A DNA stretch of 64,000 nt from Acidobacteriota bacterium. GTDB taxonomy: Bacteria; Acidobacteriota; Terriglobia; Terriglobales; Acidobacteriaceae. Below, piece after piece: positions 27,376-35,779 of the stretch; the stretch's first letter is position 1, and the number at the start of each line of letters is the position of its first letter. The stretch covers positions 1-64,000 of the forward strand of contig QIBA01000049.1 in NCBI GenBank assembly GCA_003225175.1, given 5' to 3'. The position numbers and the translations under genes are program-made. A model generated the notes under the pieces. The model saw only the letters and a program-made list of their open reading frames with translations. It did not search any database and had not been told where the DNA came from.

Positions 27376-27876
27376 ATGGAGATGCCAACAGAAGTTATGG
27401 CCTTACCACGGAACACGGTAATGGCTTTACGGCGACACAGTATCTTGATTATGGGGATATTTGTGTTGGCGGCAGTGGTGTTTGCGGGTTGGATGTACGC
27501 ACAACGGCGGAACGATGACAGCCTCTCTGCGCAATTTCGCAGCTCGGCGCAACAAGCCTATCGCGCAATCAGCAATTGCGAAAATTACAAGCTCACACGC
27601 GGAGACTCCTATCAGGTACGCGAGCTGGAGGCAGAGAAAGCTGTAGCCGCAGCCGGCGCAATCGCTAGAAGCAATGCTGATCGGCTGGCGGCCATGGCCC
27701 TATCCGATTACCTGCATCAAGTGAAGATAGTTCACCTGGCTTGGCAAAACCGTGATCGAAAGAGCGGCAAACAGGGTTATGCGGAATCCAGCCGCGAATT
27801 ACGGACGGCAAAACAAAAAGTGCATGCCTTCATCTCAATAGCTGAAGAACGGACGCACAAACCTGCACGAGGGTAA
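27376..27876 (+). CDS. Hypothetical single-pass membrane protein
   Basis: A 166-aa protein with one transmembrane helix near the N-terminus (about residues 24-43, ILIMGIFVLAAVVFAGWMYAQ) and a mostly helical soluble domain (about 50-160) rich in Ala, Arg, Gln and Lys, with the likely coiled segment RELEAEKAVAAAGAIARSNADRLAAMAL. Topology is probably N-in with the helical domain in the periplasm. GAGG about 8 nt before ATG 27376 supports the start. No family recognised. Three REP copies start 59 bp downstream. Confidence 0.65.
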   Translation: MEMPTEVMALPRNTVMALRRHSILIMGIFVLAAVVFAGWMYAQRRNDDSLSAQFRSSAQQAYRAISNCENYKLTRGDSYQVRELEAEKAVAAAGAIARSNADRLAAMALSDYLHQVKIVHLAWQNRDRKSGKQGYAESSRELRTAKQKVHAFISIAEERTHKPARG

Positions 27877-27934
27877 GCGAAGCGGAGCCTGGCAAGGCGG
27901 ACGCGTGCACCTCTTTCCCGTGATTCGTCGTCAA

Positions 27935-27963
27935 GCAGAACCACCTGCGCTAGCGGGTGGTGC
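27935..27963 (+). repeat. REP-like palindrome copy 2
   Basis: 29-bp core, one base different in the loop (CGCTAGC for CGGTAGC) from copy 1. 58 bp after the preceding stop codon. Confidence 0.75.
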
Positions 27964-27997
27964 TGTGGGGCTTTGGTGTTGTTGGGCTCGGTGTTGG

Positions 27998-28130
27998 GCA
28001 GAACCACCTGCGGTAGCGGGTGGTGCTGTTGTTTTTGGGGTTGCTGTTGGGGTTGACGTGGTTCACTGACGACAACTGCAACTTCAACCGCAACCCCAAC
28101 TGCACCACCCGCTACCGCAGGTGGTTCTGC
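27998..28130. repeat. REPIN-like inverted doublet 1 (REP copies 3 and 4)
   Basis: Copy 3 (27998-28026, direct) and copy 4 (28102-28130, inverted) face each other across 75 bp. The intervening arms are partly complementary too (GTTGGGGTTG against CAACCCCAAC), so the whole unit can fold into one long hairpin. This is the architecture of REPIN elements. The TAG in copy 4 (28112-28114) is the stop codon of the minus-strand TPR gene. Confidence 0.75.
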
Positions 28131-29833
28131 CCAAGCTCAACCGCACCACCCGCTACCGCGGGTGGCTCCGCCTTGGCGCGCGCGGTCTTGATCTGGGACA
28201 GGTCCGGATCGGCGTGCTGCCACGCTTCGAGGAAGTCGCGGTAGGCTTTCACGGCTTGTTCGTTCTTGCCCTGCTTTTCCCATGCAGTGGCGATGCCGTA
28301 CAGCGCGAAGCCAGAGTGTGGACGCTCTTCGAGCTCTTTCTTATACGCTTCGCGGGCTTCTTCAAACCTTCCGGCGCGGATCAGTGCGCCGCCCAGCACC
28401 TCCAGCGGAGGACGCGAATACTGCGGGGGCTCGGTGTATCCGAGTTCTTTTTCATCTTTGCCGGCGCGTTCGAGGAGCTTGCGTCCCTGCTCAAGGTTGC
28501 CTTTTCCCATTTCGGTATCGCCGCGCAGTTCGAGGGATGCTGTGCCTAACAGCTTCAGAACGCGGTCTCGCCAGTTCTTGTTCTCTTCATCCACATCTTC
28601 TTTCGACAATCGCCAAAGCAGCGCGTCGAGAACTCTAGCCTGGTGCTCGGCTTCGTTCAATTGGCCGGATTCGGCGGCTTTCATGCCCTTGGCGTAGGCG
28701 AGCAGGCCATCGCGATAGTTGCGCGCCCACACACTCACTTTTGCTTCGGGAACGCCGAACTGCAGTGGATGGCGGATGGCGCTGTCCCAGTCGGCGAAGC
28801 GGATCGCCAGCCTGGTTTCTGTGCTGCCGATCTGGAGAACGTAGAAGTTCGGGGCGCCGGAGTGATCGGGATCGCCGTACAGGCCCTCGAGAAGGCGGGC
28901 ATGCTGCTGCGCCTCCTGATACTTGCCTTCTTCGGCGCAGTCAGCGATCAGGTAGGCGATATTGTGGGCGTAGTTCCAGTCATCTTTCTCTGCTACGTGC
29001 TGCCGGTCCATGTAGGCGCGATCGACGTGCATGGAATCGAGAAAGATCTGTCTGGCGCGCTCGTAGTCGCCGACGCGATAAAAGATGTGTCCGGGCATGT
29101 GGACCATGTGTCCGGAATCTGGAGCGAGCGATCCGAGGCGCTCGGCGCTTGGGATTGCCAATTCGGGATGGCTGCCTTCCACGGCGTGGATCCAGTAGTG
29201 GTTGGCGGCGGCGTTGTCGGGATGCTGCTGCAGGATCTCGCGCAGTACCGACTGCCCATAAAGGGAACCGGAGCGCGGTTCGCCCTCGGTTGAATAGCCA
29301 TGATTCAGGGAGAGCGCATAGAGGAGGCGGGCTTCGAGATCATCCGGATAGCGGTCGATCAACGCTTCCATTTGCTTGGCGTAAGCGGCTTCGGCATCGT
29401 CGTCGTCTTTCTTCTTGTCGCTCGCGACGTCGGCGTGAATGTAGCGCTGCTCATGGTCAGTCGCTTTCGAGGCGAGCTCTTCCGCTTTCTTCAGCTCCGC
29501 TTTGTGCTGTTCCTTGTCGCCGCCGCGACTGTCGAGTGCGCGGGCCAGTCCCCAATGACACATCGCGCAATCGGGATCGAGGCGCACCGCCTCTTCAAAG
29601 GTGCGTAGAGCCTCATAGTCCCAAAAGCAATGTAGGGCTGCGAGTCCCTGATCGAACCATTGCTGTGCCTCGGGCGATTTTGTCGTGATCGTGATATGAG
29701 CATGGCCTAATCCGCTCATCTTCTTCGGAGCGGGCAGCTTGGTTAGATCGAGCCGCGCGTTCTCAGGATCGGCCGTGTGCTGGTGCTGGGCGAAGGAGAA
29801 CGTCGCGATGAGAAGGAAAGCCAGGATTCTCAT
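28112..29833 (-). CDS. TPR-repeat exported protein with REP-derived C-terminus
   Basis: A 573-aa protein with a short signal peptide (MRILAFLLIATFSFAQ) and TPR motifs near residues 50-110 and 450-560 (for example LRTFEEAVRLDPDCAMCHWGLARAL and GFALYGIATAWEKQGKNEQAVKAYRDFLEAW). The middle holds a conserved MVHMPGHIFYRVGDYERA block seen in acidobacterial TPR proteins. CAMCH near residue 90 fits a c-heme CXXCH but sits where relatives have CAMCYWG inside a TPR helix, so heme binding is doubtful. The last 20 or so residues (EPPAVAGGAVELGQ...) and the stop codon are encoded by two REP copies. Confidence 0.82.
   Translation of the reverse strand: MRILAFLLIATFSFAQHQHTADPENARLDLTKLPAPKKMSGLGHAHITITTKSPEAQQWFDQGLAALHCFWDYEALRTFEEAVRLDPDCAMCHWGLARALDSRGGDKEQHKAELKKAEELASKATDHEQRYIHADVASDKKKDDDDAEAAYAKQMEALIDRYPDDLEARLLYALSLNHGYSTEGEPRSGSLYGQSVLREILQQHPDNAAANHYWIHAVEGSHPELAIPSAERLGSLAPDSGHMVHMPGHIFYRVGDYERARQIFLDSMHVDRAYMDRQHVAEKDDWNYAHNIAYLIADCAEEGKYQEAQQHARLLEGLYGDPDHSGAPNFYVLQIGSTETRLAIRFADWDSAIRHPLQFGVPEAKVSVWARNYRDGLLAYAKGMKAAESGQLNEAEHQARVLDALLWRLSKEDVDEENKNWRDRVLKLLGTASLELRGDTEMGKGNLEQGRKLLERAGKDEKELGYTEPPQYSRPPLEVLGGALIRAGRFEEAREAYKKELEERPHSGFALYGIATAWEKQGKNEQAVKAYRDFLEAWQHADPDLSQIKTARAKAEPPAVAGGAVELGQNHLR
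28143..28171 (-). repeat. REP-like palindrome copy 5, inside the TPR coding sequence
   Basis: Inverted copy of the 29-bp core, 12 bp beyond copy 4. It is translated in frame as PPAVAGGA near the end of the TPR protein. Confidence 0.75.
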
Positions 29834-29883
29834 GGGTGCTATCGGGAACTATATACGCCAGAGTACTGGCGGCGGTAGGGACG

Positions 29884-30055
29884 GCGGAACTACCTGCGGT
29901 AGCGGCTGGTGCAGTTGTTTTTTGGGTTGCCGTTAACCTTTATCGTTGCTAGTGAATGCCTTGAGTTGCGGCGGAACTGCAACAGCAACCGCAATTACAA
30001 CCGCCACAGCAACCGCAACTACAACAGCACCACCCGCTACCGCAGGTGGTTCCGC
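29884..30055. repeat. REPIN-like inverted doublet 2 (REP copies 6 and 7)
   Basis: Copy 6 (29884-29912, direct, two arm substitutions) and copy 7 (30027-30055, inverted) face each other across 114 bp. The right half of the spacer is a degenerate run of CAACCGCAA/CAACAGCAA units. It occupies the 245-bp gap between the TPR gene start and the DUF2007 gene end. Confidence 0.7.
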
Positions 30056-30078
30056 CACCCAACGGCTATCGGTACTAC

Positions 30079-30309
30079 TTACTCCAGTTGCGTCGGTGGC
30101 GTCAGGACTTTGCGCGCTTCGTCGGCATCTTCCTCGCGCACTAGCAGCTTGAACCCGCCGCTAGCCCAGGCGATATGCGGACGCATCCCTCCGGCCGTGT
30201 CGGCCTGGATCATTGCATCGATTTCTGCAGATTCAAGAGCGCTCGCAGCGATGTCAGCTTCGGCTTCTGTGGCGAAGGTTCGCACTACAACTAAATCATC
30301 ATCCTGCAT
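30079..30309 (-). CDS. DUF2007 domain protein
   Basis: A 76-aa single-domain protein matching the DUF2007 pattern: VVVRTFATEAEADIAASALESAEIDAMIQ, then GGFKLLVREEDADEARKVL at the C-terminus. The family has a ferredoxin-like fold and is described as a putative signal-transducing protein, function unproven. Cytoplasmic, acidic, no signal peptide. REP copy 7 lies 23 bp beyond its stop codon. Confidence 0.82.
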   Translation of the reverse strand: MQDDDLVVVRTFATEAEADIAASALESAEIDAMIQADTAGGMRPHIAWASGGFKLLVREEDADEARKVLTPPTQLE

Positions 30310-30494
30310 GCTTATATTCTAGGCGTTGCGCTAGGGGCAAAAGCCAATTCACCGACAAAAGAACAATGAGGAAAACCTTGTGCTTTCCTCCGTACCTCCG
30401 TGTCTCCGTGGTGAAAGAAGCCCGCTCAAGCTGGTAGCCACTCTCCCTTCTACAGTAAAATTGAGCATCCCCGTCGAACCGTAGGAGGCTGTCT
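30310..30494. other. Intergenic stretch with a simple repeat word
   Basis: 185 bp between divergent genes. 30380-30412 contains the reiterated word CTCCGT (CTCCGTACCTCCGTGTCTCC), a dispersed repeat type common in soil bacteria. AGGAGG at 30483-30488 is the ribosome site for the next gene. Confidence 0.45.
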
Positions 30495-32090
30495 CTGGGT
30501 TTCCGTTTTCTCTGCCGTGCGTCTTCGGCTTTACTGCTCGCTTGCCTACTGTCTTCCAGCACATTCGCTCAAAAAACCGCGCCACTTGCCGCGTCACATT
30601 CGGGGCTAGTCGCCGATCCGGCCGGCCAAAAGATTACGCTCGATGTCAGTGAGACCTTTTTCTCGTTTTTTGCTGGATTGAATGCCTGTGGCTATGACCA
30701 GGAGCTTTCGTCATCAGAGGCGGTTCGCAACCAGATTCGCGCTGATGTGATTCGCGCGGTGGCTGCATCGGAAGATGCGCAATTCGAGCGTAAGCAGCTT
30801 TGTGACTACGTCCGCGACCATCAGGCAGCCGATCCTTCCCGCAACATCGCGCAGTATGTCTCGCTGGCGCTGTACACGACCGAACCGCCGGAGTTTAAGA
30901 CTACGATCCGGGACGCCGATCTGCCTCCGGACGCGCAGAATGTACTCGGGTATCTGCCGGTGCTTCAGGCCTTCTATCAGGCCGTGCATTTGCATCAGCT
31001 GTGGGTGCGATACGAGCCGCAATATCAGGCTTATGTCGATCGCTATCACAACCAGGTAGCGAACATGATTCTGGAGACGGACGCTTATCTCCGTCTGCCC
31101 ATCAGCGGATATGTGAGCCGCAGCTTCGCTCTTTATATTGAGCCGCTGGTCGCGCCGCGAGAAATCAACGCACGCAACTATGGCGTGAACTATCTGATGG
31201 TGATGGCGCCGGATAACGGCGTGTTGAAGATGGAACCGGTGCGGCACACCTATCTTCATTACACGCTCGATCCGATGGCGCTGAAGCGCTACAACCGCAT
31301 GCAGACGTTGAAGCCGCTGCTGCAGACGGTCGCGAATGCTCCGCTGGATGAGAAATTCAAGACGGATATTGCGCTGCTCGTCACGGAATCGCTGATTCGC
31401 GCGGTTGAGATTCGCACCACGCCAGTTCCTTTCGTCGACGGTGAAGATCGCAAGCAGCGGGAAAAGCGCCTTGAGAGCACCCATTCGCGCGCGGTGGATG
31501 AGGCCATGCAGCAGGGATTCATCCTGACGCGGTACTTCAACGAGCAGTTCGCAGATTTTGAGAAAGGCGAGGTCGGTTTCCAGGACGCCTTTGCACCGAT
31601 GCTCACCAACCTGAATCTGACCATGGGACGCGAGGAGAAGCGCGCCCGTGAGATTACGTTCGCCAAGCAGGGCTCTCCCGATTTGGTACGCTCCACGGTG
31701 AAAGCTCCGGCGGATTCTCTGGATGCTGCGGAAGAGAGTTTGATCGCCGGCGATGCCAAAGGCGCAGAGGAGATTGCCACGGGGGCGATCAGCAGCGGTT
31801 CGAGTGACGAGGCGCGCGCAACGTTCATTCTGGCTCGCGCTTCGTCGCTGCAGGGCAAAATGCAGAACGCGATCGACAATTTCCAGAAGACGCTGCAACT
31901 CAGTCACGATCCGCGTATGCTTGCGTGGTCGCACATTTACCTTGGGCGCATCTTCGATATTCAAGAGAACCGTGAGTCTGCGCTCCGGCATTACAACGCA
32001 GCTTTGAACGTCGGCGATGCTGCTCCGGATACCAGGATGGCGGCTGAGCGCGGTCTGCAGAAGCCTTACGAAGCGCCACGCAATAAATAA
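30495..32090 (+). CDS. Secreted TPR protein, probable non-ATG (CTG) start
   Basis: The frame from 30465 to 32090 has no ATG, GTG or TTG before TTG 30678, yet the sequence before it encodes a good signal peptide (FLCRASSALLLACLLSSSTFAQ) and follows AGGAGG at 30483-30488. CTG 30495, 6 nt after that site, is therefore the best start, giving 531 aa. Starting at 30678 would remove the signal peptide. The C-terminal 120 residues contain TPR-like helices (AIDNFQKTLQLSHDPRMLAWSHIYLGRIF). The middle region (FFSFFAGLNACGYD, YLPVLQAFYQAVHLHQLW) is unfamiliar. Probably periplasmic. Confidence 0.72.
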   Translation: MGFRFLCRASSALLLACLLSSSTFAQKTAPLAASHSGLVADPAGQKITLDVSETFFSFFAGLNACGYDQELSSSEAVRNQIRADVIRAVAASEDAQFERKQLCDYVRDHQAADPSRNIAQYVSLALYTTEPPEFKTTIRDADLPPDAQNVLGYLPVLQAFYQAVHLHQLWVRYEPQYQAYVDRYHNQVANMILETDAYLRLPISGYVSRSFALYIEPLVAPREINARNYGVNYLMVMAPDNGVLKMEPVRHTYLHYTLDPMALKRYNRMQTLKPLLQTVANAPLDEKFKTDIALLVTESLIRAVEIRTTPVPFVDGEDRKQREKRLESTHSRAVDEAMQQGFILTRYFNEQFADFEKGEVGFQDAFAPMLTNLNLTMGREEKRAREITFAKQGSPDLVRSTVKAPADSLDAAEESLIAGDAKGAEEIATGAISSGSSDEARATFILARASSLQGKMQNAIDNFQKTLQLSHDPRMLAWSHIYLGRIFDIQENRESALRHYNAALNVGDAAPDTRMAAERGLQKPYEAPRNK

Positions 32091-32092
32091 CT

Positions 32093-32151
32093 GCTAAGCT
32101 CCTTAGTTCTGAGCTGGCGGTTTAGAAGCTCAGAAGCTTAGGGAGCTAAGC
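32093..32151. repeat. Imperfect palindrome after the TPR gene
   Basis: Begins 3 bp after the stop codon: GCTAAGCTCC...CTGAGCT pairs imperfectly with AGCTCAG...GGGAGCTAAGC around a 9-nt centre. Hairpin-forming, without a following T-run. Confidence 0.55.
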
Positions 32152-32207
32152 CCATATTGGAACTAATGACGAATCGGAACTTCTCTTCTGTTATTAAGGG
32201 CGCGGTG

Positions 32208-33257
32208 ATGCTTCCAAAGGGCACCGGCCGCTGCCGCAGTGGGTTCTGCCGGCTGGTTTGTGCTTCCCTGCTTGCGACTGCCGGGTTTGCGCAGACTACG
32301 CAACCAACCGAAACGCCTCAGGCTGGATCGACGCAGCCGGCACAGAAACCGGCCACTCCGCCGCCAACAAATCGTCAGATTCCGAGTCTTGTTGGTGGTC
32401 CAACTACGCCGCCTCAAGCGCCTCCTGGTCCGCCGCATAAGACGCCTCCGGCAGCCAAGACAAACGACGAATTTGCTGCTTATAACGCTGCCGTCAGTAA
32501 TCCGGATATCGGCGCAGCTGAGAAATCGGCCGATGATTTCGCCACAAAATTCACCCAAAGTGACCTTCGCGGACTGCTTTATTCGGCCATCATGCGCCGC
32601 TATCAGCAGGCCAATGATCCTGAAAAGACGCTGGAGATGGCGCGGAAGGTTCTTACCTATGAGCCGAACGATCCGGTAGCGCTGGTCATGGCGGCTACAG
32701 TGCTCGCAGAACGTACCCGGGAAGGCGATTTAGACCGCGAAGAACGGTACGACGAGGCTGTGAAATACGCGCAAAAGTCGCTCGATACGGTGAATACTGA
32801 CCTCATGGTGCCGTCAAATGCGGGCGCGGAACAGATCAATTCGGCGAAAAAAGTGCTGCAGTCCATGGCTCATTCCGCGATTGGAATGGTGCAACTAGAC
32901 CGCAAAAACGACGCCGCAGCCAGTCAAGAGTTCCAGCAATCGATCGCTTTGAGTGTCCCAGGACAGGTAGAACCGCTCACTTACCTGCGTTTAGCGCTGG
33001 CACAAGACCATCTAAAGCAGTACCCGGAGGCCTTAATTTCGGCGAATAAGGCGGTAGAAGTGTCGCCGGCAAACTCTCCAGTGGCGATGTTAGCGAAGCA
33101 GGAGGTCGATCGTTTGACGGAGTTGAGCAAAGCTGGCGCTCCGGGAGCGGGAATTCCGGCTCCGGAGGCGTCCACAAATGCCGTTCCGCCCGCGTCAAAA
33201 CCGCCTTCAGAGGCGCCCAGAAGCACCACTATACCGAGGTCAGAAACGCCTAGGTAG
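32208..33257 (+). CDS. Secreted Pro-rich TPR protein
   Basis: A 349-aa protein. Signal peptide about residues 1-29 (CRLVCASLLATAGFAQ), then a Pro/Thr/Gln-rich linker (about 30-95), TPR helices from about 110 to 320 (EKTLEMARKVLTYEPNDPVALVMAATVLAER; RLALAQDHLKQYPEALISANKAVEVSP), and a Pro/Ser-rich tail. ATG 32208 has AAGGG 7 nt upstream; the earlier in-frame ATG 32166 has none. It follows the other secreted TPR protein and ends 11 bp before rnc. Likely a periplasmic scaffold; partners unknown. Confidence 0.75.
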   Translation: MLPKGTGRCRSGFCRLVCASLLATAGFAQTTQPTETPQAGSTQPAQKPATPPPTNRQIPSLVGGPTTPPQAPPGPPHKTPPAAKTNDEFAAYNAAVSNPDIGAAEKSADDFATKFTQSDLRGLLYSAIMRRYQQANDPEKTLEMARKVLTYEPNDPVALVMAATVLAERTREGDLDREERYDEAVKYAQKSLDTVNTDLMVPSNAGAEQINSAKKVLQSMAHSAIGMVQLDRKNDAAASQEFQQSIALSVPGQVEPLTYLRLALAQDHLKQYPEALISANKAVEVSPANSPVAMLAKQEVDRLTELSKAGAPGAGIPAPEASTNAVPPASKPPSEAPRSTTIPRSETPR

Positions 33258-33268
33258 TACTTGCGTCG

Positions 33269-34057
33269 ATGAAAATCGAAGACCTCGAACAACTAGAATC
33301 GGCGCTGGAATACCATTTTTCTGACTCAGAACTGCTCCGACAAGCCCTTACACACAGCTCGTTAGCGCACGAAATGGAGACCAAAGCCGCAGCAAGTGGA
33401 GGCGATGATGGCGCTAATCGGGCGAAAGATAACGAACAATTTGAGTTTTTAGGCGACGCAGTGCTGGGTTTAGTAAGCAGCGAACTGCTGTTTCAGCGCT
33501 TTCCAGCGCACCAGGAAGGCCAACTTTCGAAGATGCGAGCGCATTTAGTGAGCGCTCGGCATCTAGTTAAGGTGGCGCGAAACCTCCAACTCGGACGCTA
33601 TTTGCTGCTCGGACGCGGCGAAGAACGCAGCGGTGGAAGGGCAAAACCGGGTCTGTTAGCGGATGGATTAGAGGCTTTGATCGCCGCAATCTACCTCGAT
33701 GGGGGCATGGAACCCGCGCGAAAAGTGATTGTAAGGCTCATTTTGGAGCCGGAATTGGTGCGTTTGGAGTCTAATCCTGATCTGAATGAGCACTTTACCG
33801 ATTACAAATCGGCGCTCCAGGAGTGGGTTCAGGCGAAGGGATTGGCACAGCCTGTGTACTCCGTAGTGAGTGAAACCGGCCCCGAACATCGGAAACTGTT
33901 CACTATGCAGGTTCGTATCCTTGAGCAAGGGGCGTTGGAACCGATTTATATGGCCACCGGCGAGGATTCAACAAAGAAAAAAGCCGAGCAGCAGGCAGCA
34001 CGAATCGCGCTTGAATATCTCCGCTCTCACGAGCCAATTCAGGCAGAACAGCCATGA
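33269..34057 (+). CDS. rnc: Ribonuclease III
   Basis: Double-stranded-RNA endonuclease for rRNA processing. The 262-aa protein has the signature NEQFEFLGDAVLGLVSSELL (catalytic Glu/Asp pair, near residues 53-72), the second acidic site DGLEALIAAIYLDGG (near 132-146) and a C-terminal dsRNA-binding domain (about 175-255, with DSTKKKAEQQAARIALEYL). A short Gly/Ala insertion follows the first helix. Its stop overlaps lepB as ATGA, placing it at the head of an rnc-lepB-lepB-asmA unit. rnc-lepB linkage is common in bacteria. Confidence 0.95.
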   Translation: MKIEDLEQLESALEYHFSDSELLRQALTHSSLAHEMETKAAASGGDDGANRAKDNEQFEFLGDAVLGLVSSELLFQRFPAHQEGQLSKMRAHLVSARHLVKVARNLQLGRYLLLGRGEERSGGRAKPGLLADGLEALIAAIYLDGGMEPARKVIVRLILEPELVRLESNPDLNEHFTDYKSALQEWVQAKGLAQPVYSVVSETGPEHRKLFTMQVRILEQGALEPIYMATGEDSTKKKAEQQAARIALEYLRSHEPIQAEQP

Positions 34058-34953
34058 ACGAGCACATGCAATCGCCCGAAATCCCGGCCGTTGAAGCCTC
34101 AGAAAGCTCCGAAACTGCCGCTTTTGTTGCACTTGCTGACCCCAAAACGAGTGTTCCCGGAGGCCCAGAAACTGCGACAGAGTCGAGTTCGGGAGGTGTA
34201 ATTTCTAAATCGCCGACCCGGGTTCCCCGTCGCAGGAACGCCGAAGACTGGATGAGCGGCATTCAGTGGCTTTCATCCACAGTTGTTCTTGCAGTATTTG
34301 TGATTACTTTCCTTGCCCAAGCCTTTCAGATCCCATCGCAATCGATGGAAAAGACGCTGCTTATTGGCGATTATCTGCTCGTCGATAAGGTCCATTACGC
34401 TGAGGGAGGCATCTGGAACTCCCTTTTGCCTTATTCGCAGATCGGGCGCGACGACATCATTGTCTTTCGCTATCCCGTGCAGCCAACTCAGCATTTTGTG
34501 AAGCGCGTGATTGGAATCCCAGGCGATCGCATTCACTTGTATCGCGGAAAGGTCTTTGTAAATGGAAAATCTATCGATGATGCCACTTTTGCCATTCATA
34601 AGAGCCAGCAATTTGACTCTTACCGCGACAATTTTCCCGCCGGAAATTACATTAGTCCCGAAGTGAACTCGCGCTGGTGGCTGGAGATGCACAACATCGT
34701 GCATCAGGGAGAAATCGTCGTGCCGCCTGATAAGTACTTTGTAATGGGCGACAATCGAGATGAGAGTCTTGACAGTCGCTATTGGGGATTTGTTCCCCGT
34801 GAAAACATCATTGGTCGCCCGTTCCTGATTTACTGGTCAGTCAGGCGCCCTGAGAGTGCGTCGACGGATGGTAAACTTGAGCGTTTGCTCTATACGCTGG
34901 TACACCTTCCGGAGGACGCTCGTTGGGACCGGACCTTCCATCTAGTTCGCTGA
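34054..34953 (+). CDS. lepB: Signal peptidase I, copy 1
   Basis: Inner-membrane serine protease that removes signal peptides from secreted proteins. The 299-aa protein has one N-terminal transmembrane helix (about 74-92), the catalytic Ser in IPSQSMEKTLLIGDYLLV (about S97), the catalytic Lys in FVKRVIGIPGDRI (about K150) and the GDNRDESLDSRYWGFV box (near 230). An unusual 65-aa acidic, Ser/Thr-rich cytoplasmic leader precedes the helix. ATG overlaps the rnc stop. Confidence 0.94.
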   Translation: MNEHMQSPEIPAVEASESSETAAFVALADPKTSVPGGPETATESSSGGVISKSPTRVPRRRNAEDWMSGIQWLSSTVVLAVFVITFLAQAFQIPSQSMEKTLLIGDYLLVDKVHYAEGGIWNSLLPYSQIGRDDIIVFRYPVQPTQHFVKRVIGIPGDRIHLYRGKVFVNGKSIDDATFAIHKSQQFDSYRDNFPAGNYISPEVNSRWWLEMHNIVHQGEIVVPPDKYFVMGDNRDESLDSRYWGFVPRENIIGRPFLIYWSVRRPESASTDGKLERLLYTLVHLPEDARWDRTFHLVR

Positions 34954-34981
34954 TTTTTTTCCCTGACTGGACTACTTAATT

Positions 34982-35779
34982 GTGAAAACTGACGTACTCA
35001 TAGCGAAAGAAAAGACGCAGTCGGCCCCTGCCGAGAAGCCGCAAAAGAAGAAGGAAACGCCCATGGAGTTCATTTCTTCCATGGCAGCGGTTCTAGTCAC
35101 TGGACTTTTCATCATTACATTCAACATCCAAGCCTTTGAAATTCCATCGAGTTCGATGGAATACACGCTTTTGATCGGCGATCACGTCTTTGTAGACCGC
35201 ATTACAGTCGCTCCACCTACGCATTGGGCTCCGTTTGAACACTACCGAAAGATTCAGCACGGCGACATCGTTGTTTTTCTGTCGCCGCAAACACCCGGAC
35301 TTTATGTCGTGAAACGTGTGATTGGCATCCCGGGAGACAGACTTCATTTGCGCGACGGGGTCGTCTATCGCAATGGACAGCCGCTTCATGAGCCTTATTT
35401 GATTCACAAAGTAGGTGATTACAACCCGTATCGGGACAATTTTCCTGCCGTCCCAGCGATACAGGCGTCTGCGCAAGTCTCTCCAGAATGGCCAGTGCAA
35501 GTAGGAGTGCTGAAGCAAGGAGACGATCTGGTGGTGCCTCCGGACAGCTATTTTGGTATGGGCGACAACCGCGACGAAAGCTACGACAGTCGTTATTGGG
35601 GATTCATTCCTCGCGAGAACATCATCGGGCGACCTCTGTTTGTCTATTGGTCATTTGAAACACCTCCGGATCAGTGGCAAAAGACCGAGATAACTGAACG
35701 CCTGCACTTCCTTGGACACGTCGCTCTCCATTTTTTTGACGAAACACGCTGGCGCCGCATGTTCCATCTGGTGCATTAG
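34982..35779 (+). CDS. lepB: Signal peptidase I, copy 2
   Basis: Second type I signal peptidase, 265 aa, 28 bp after copy 1. One transmembrane helix (about 33-52), catalytic Ser in IPSSSMEYTLLIGD (about 58), catalytic Lys in VVKRVIGIPGDRL (about 110), and the GDNRDESYDSRYWGF box near 198. The start is GTG 34982 with no obvious ribosome site; ATG 35063 would cut into the membrane helix. The two copies share their active-site blocks but differ in the loops between Ser and Lys boxes, suggesting an old duplication with different substrate ranges. Confidence 0.92.
   Translation: MKTDVLIAKEKTQSAPAEKPQKKKETPMEFISSMAAVLVTGLFIITFNIQAFEIPSSSMEYTLLIGDHVFVDRITVAPPTHWAPFEHYRKIQHGDIVVFLSPQTPGLYVVKRVIGIPGDRLHLRDGVVYRNGQPLHEPYLIHKVGDYNPYRDNFPAVPAIQASAQVSPEWPVQVGVLKQGDDLVVPPDSYFGMGDNRDESYDSRYWGFIPRENIIGRPLFVYWSFETPPDQWQKTEITERLHFLGHVALHFFDETRWRRMFHLVH

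Noticed and set aside
30714-31991. 425-codon minus-strand ORF
   Set aside because: Antisense to the secreted TPR gene, which has a ribosome site and signal peptide.
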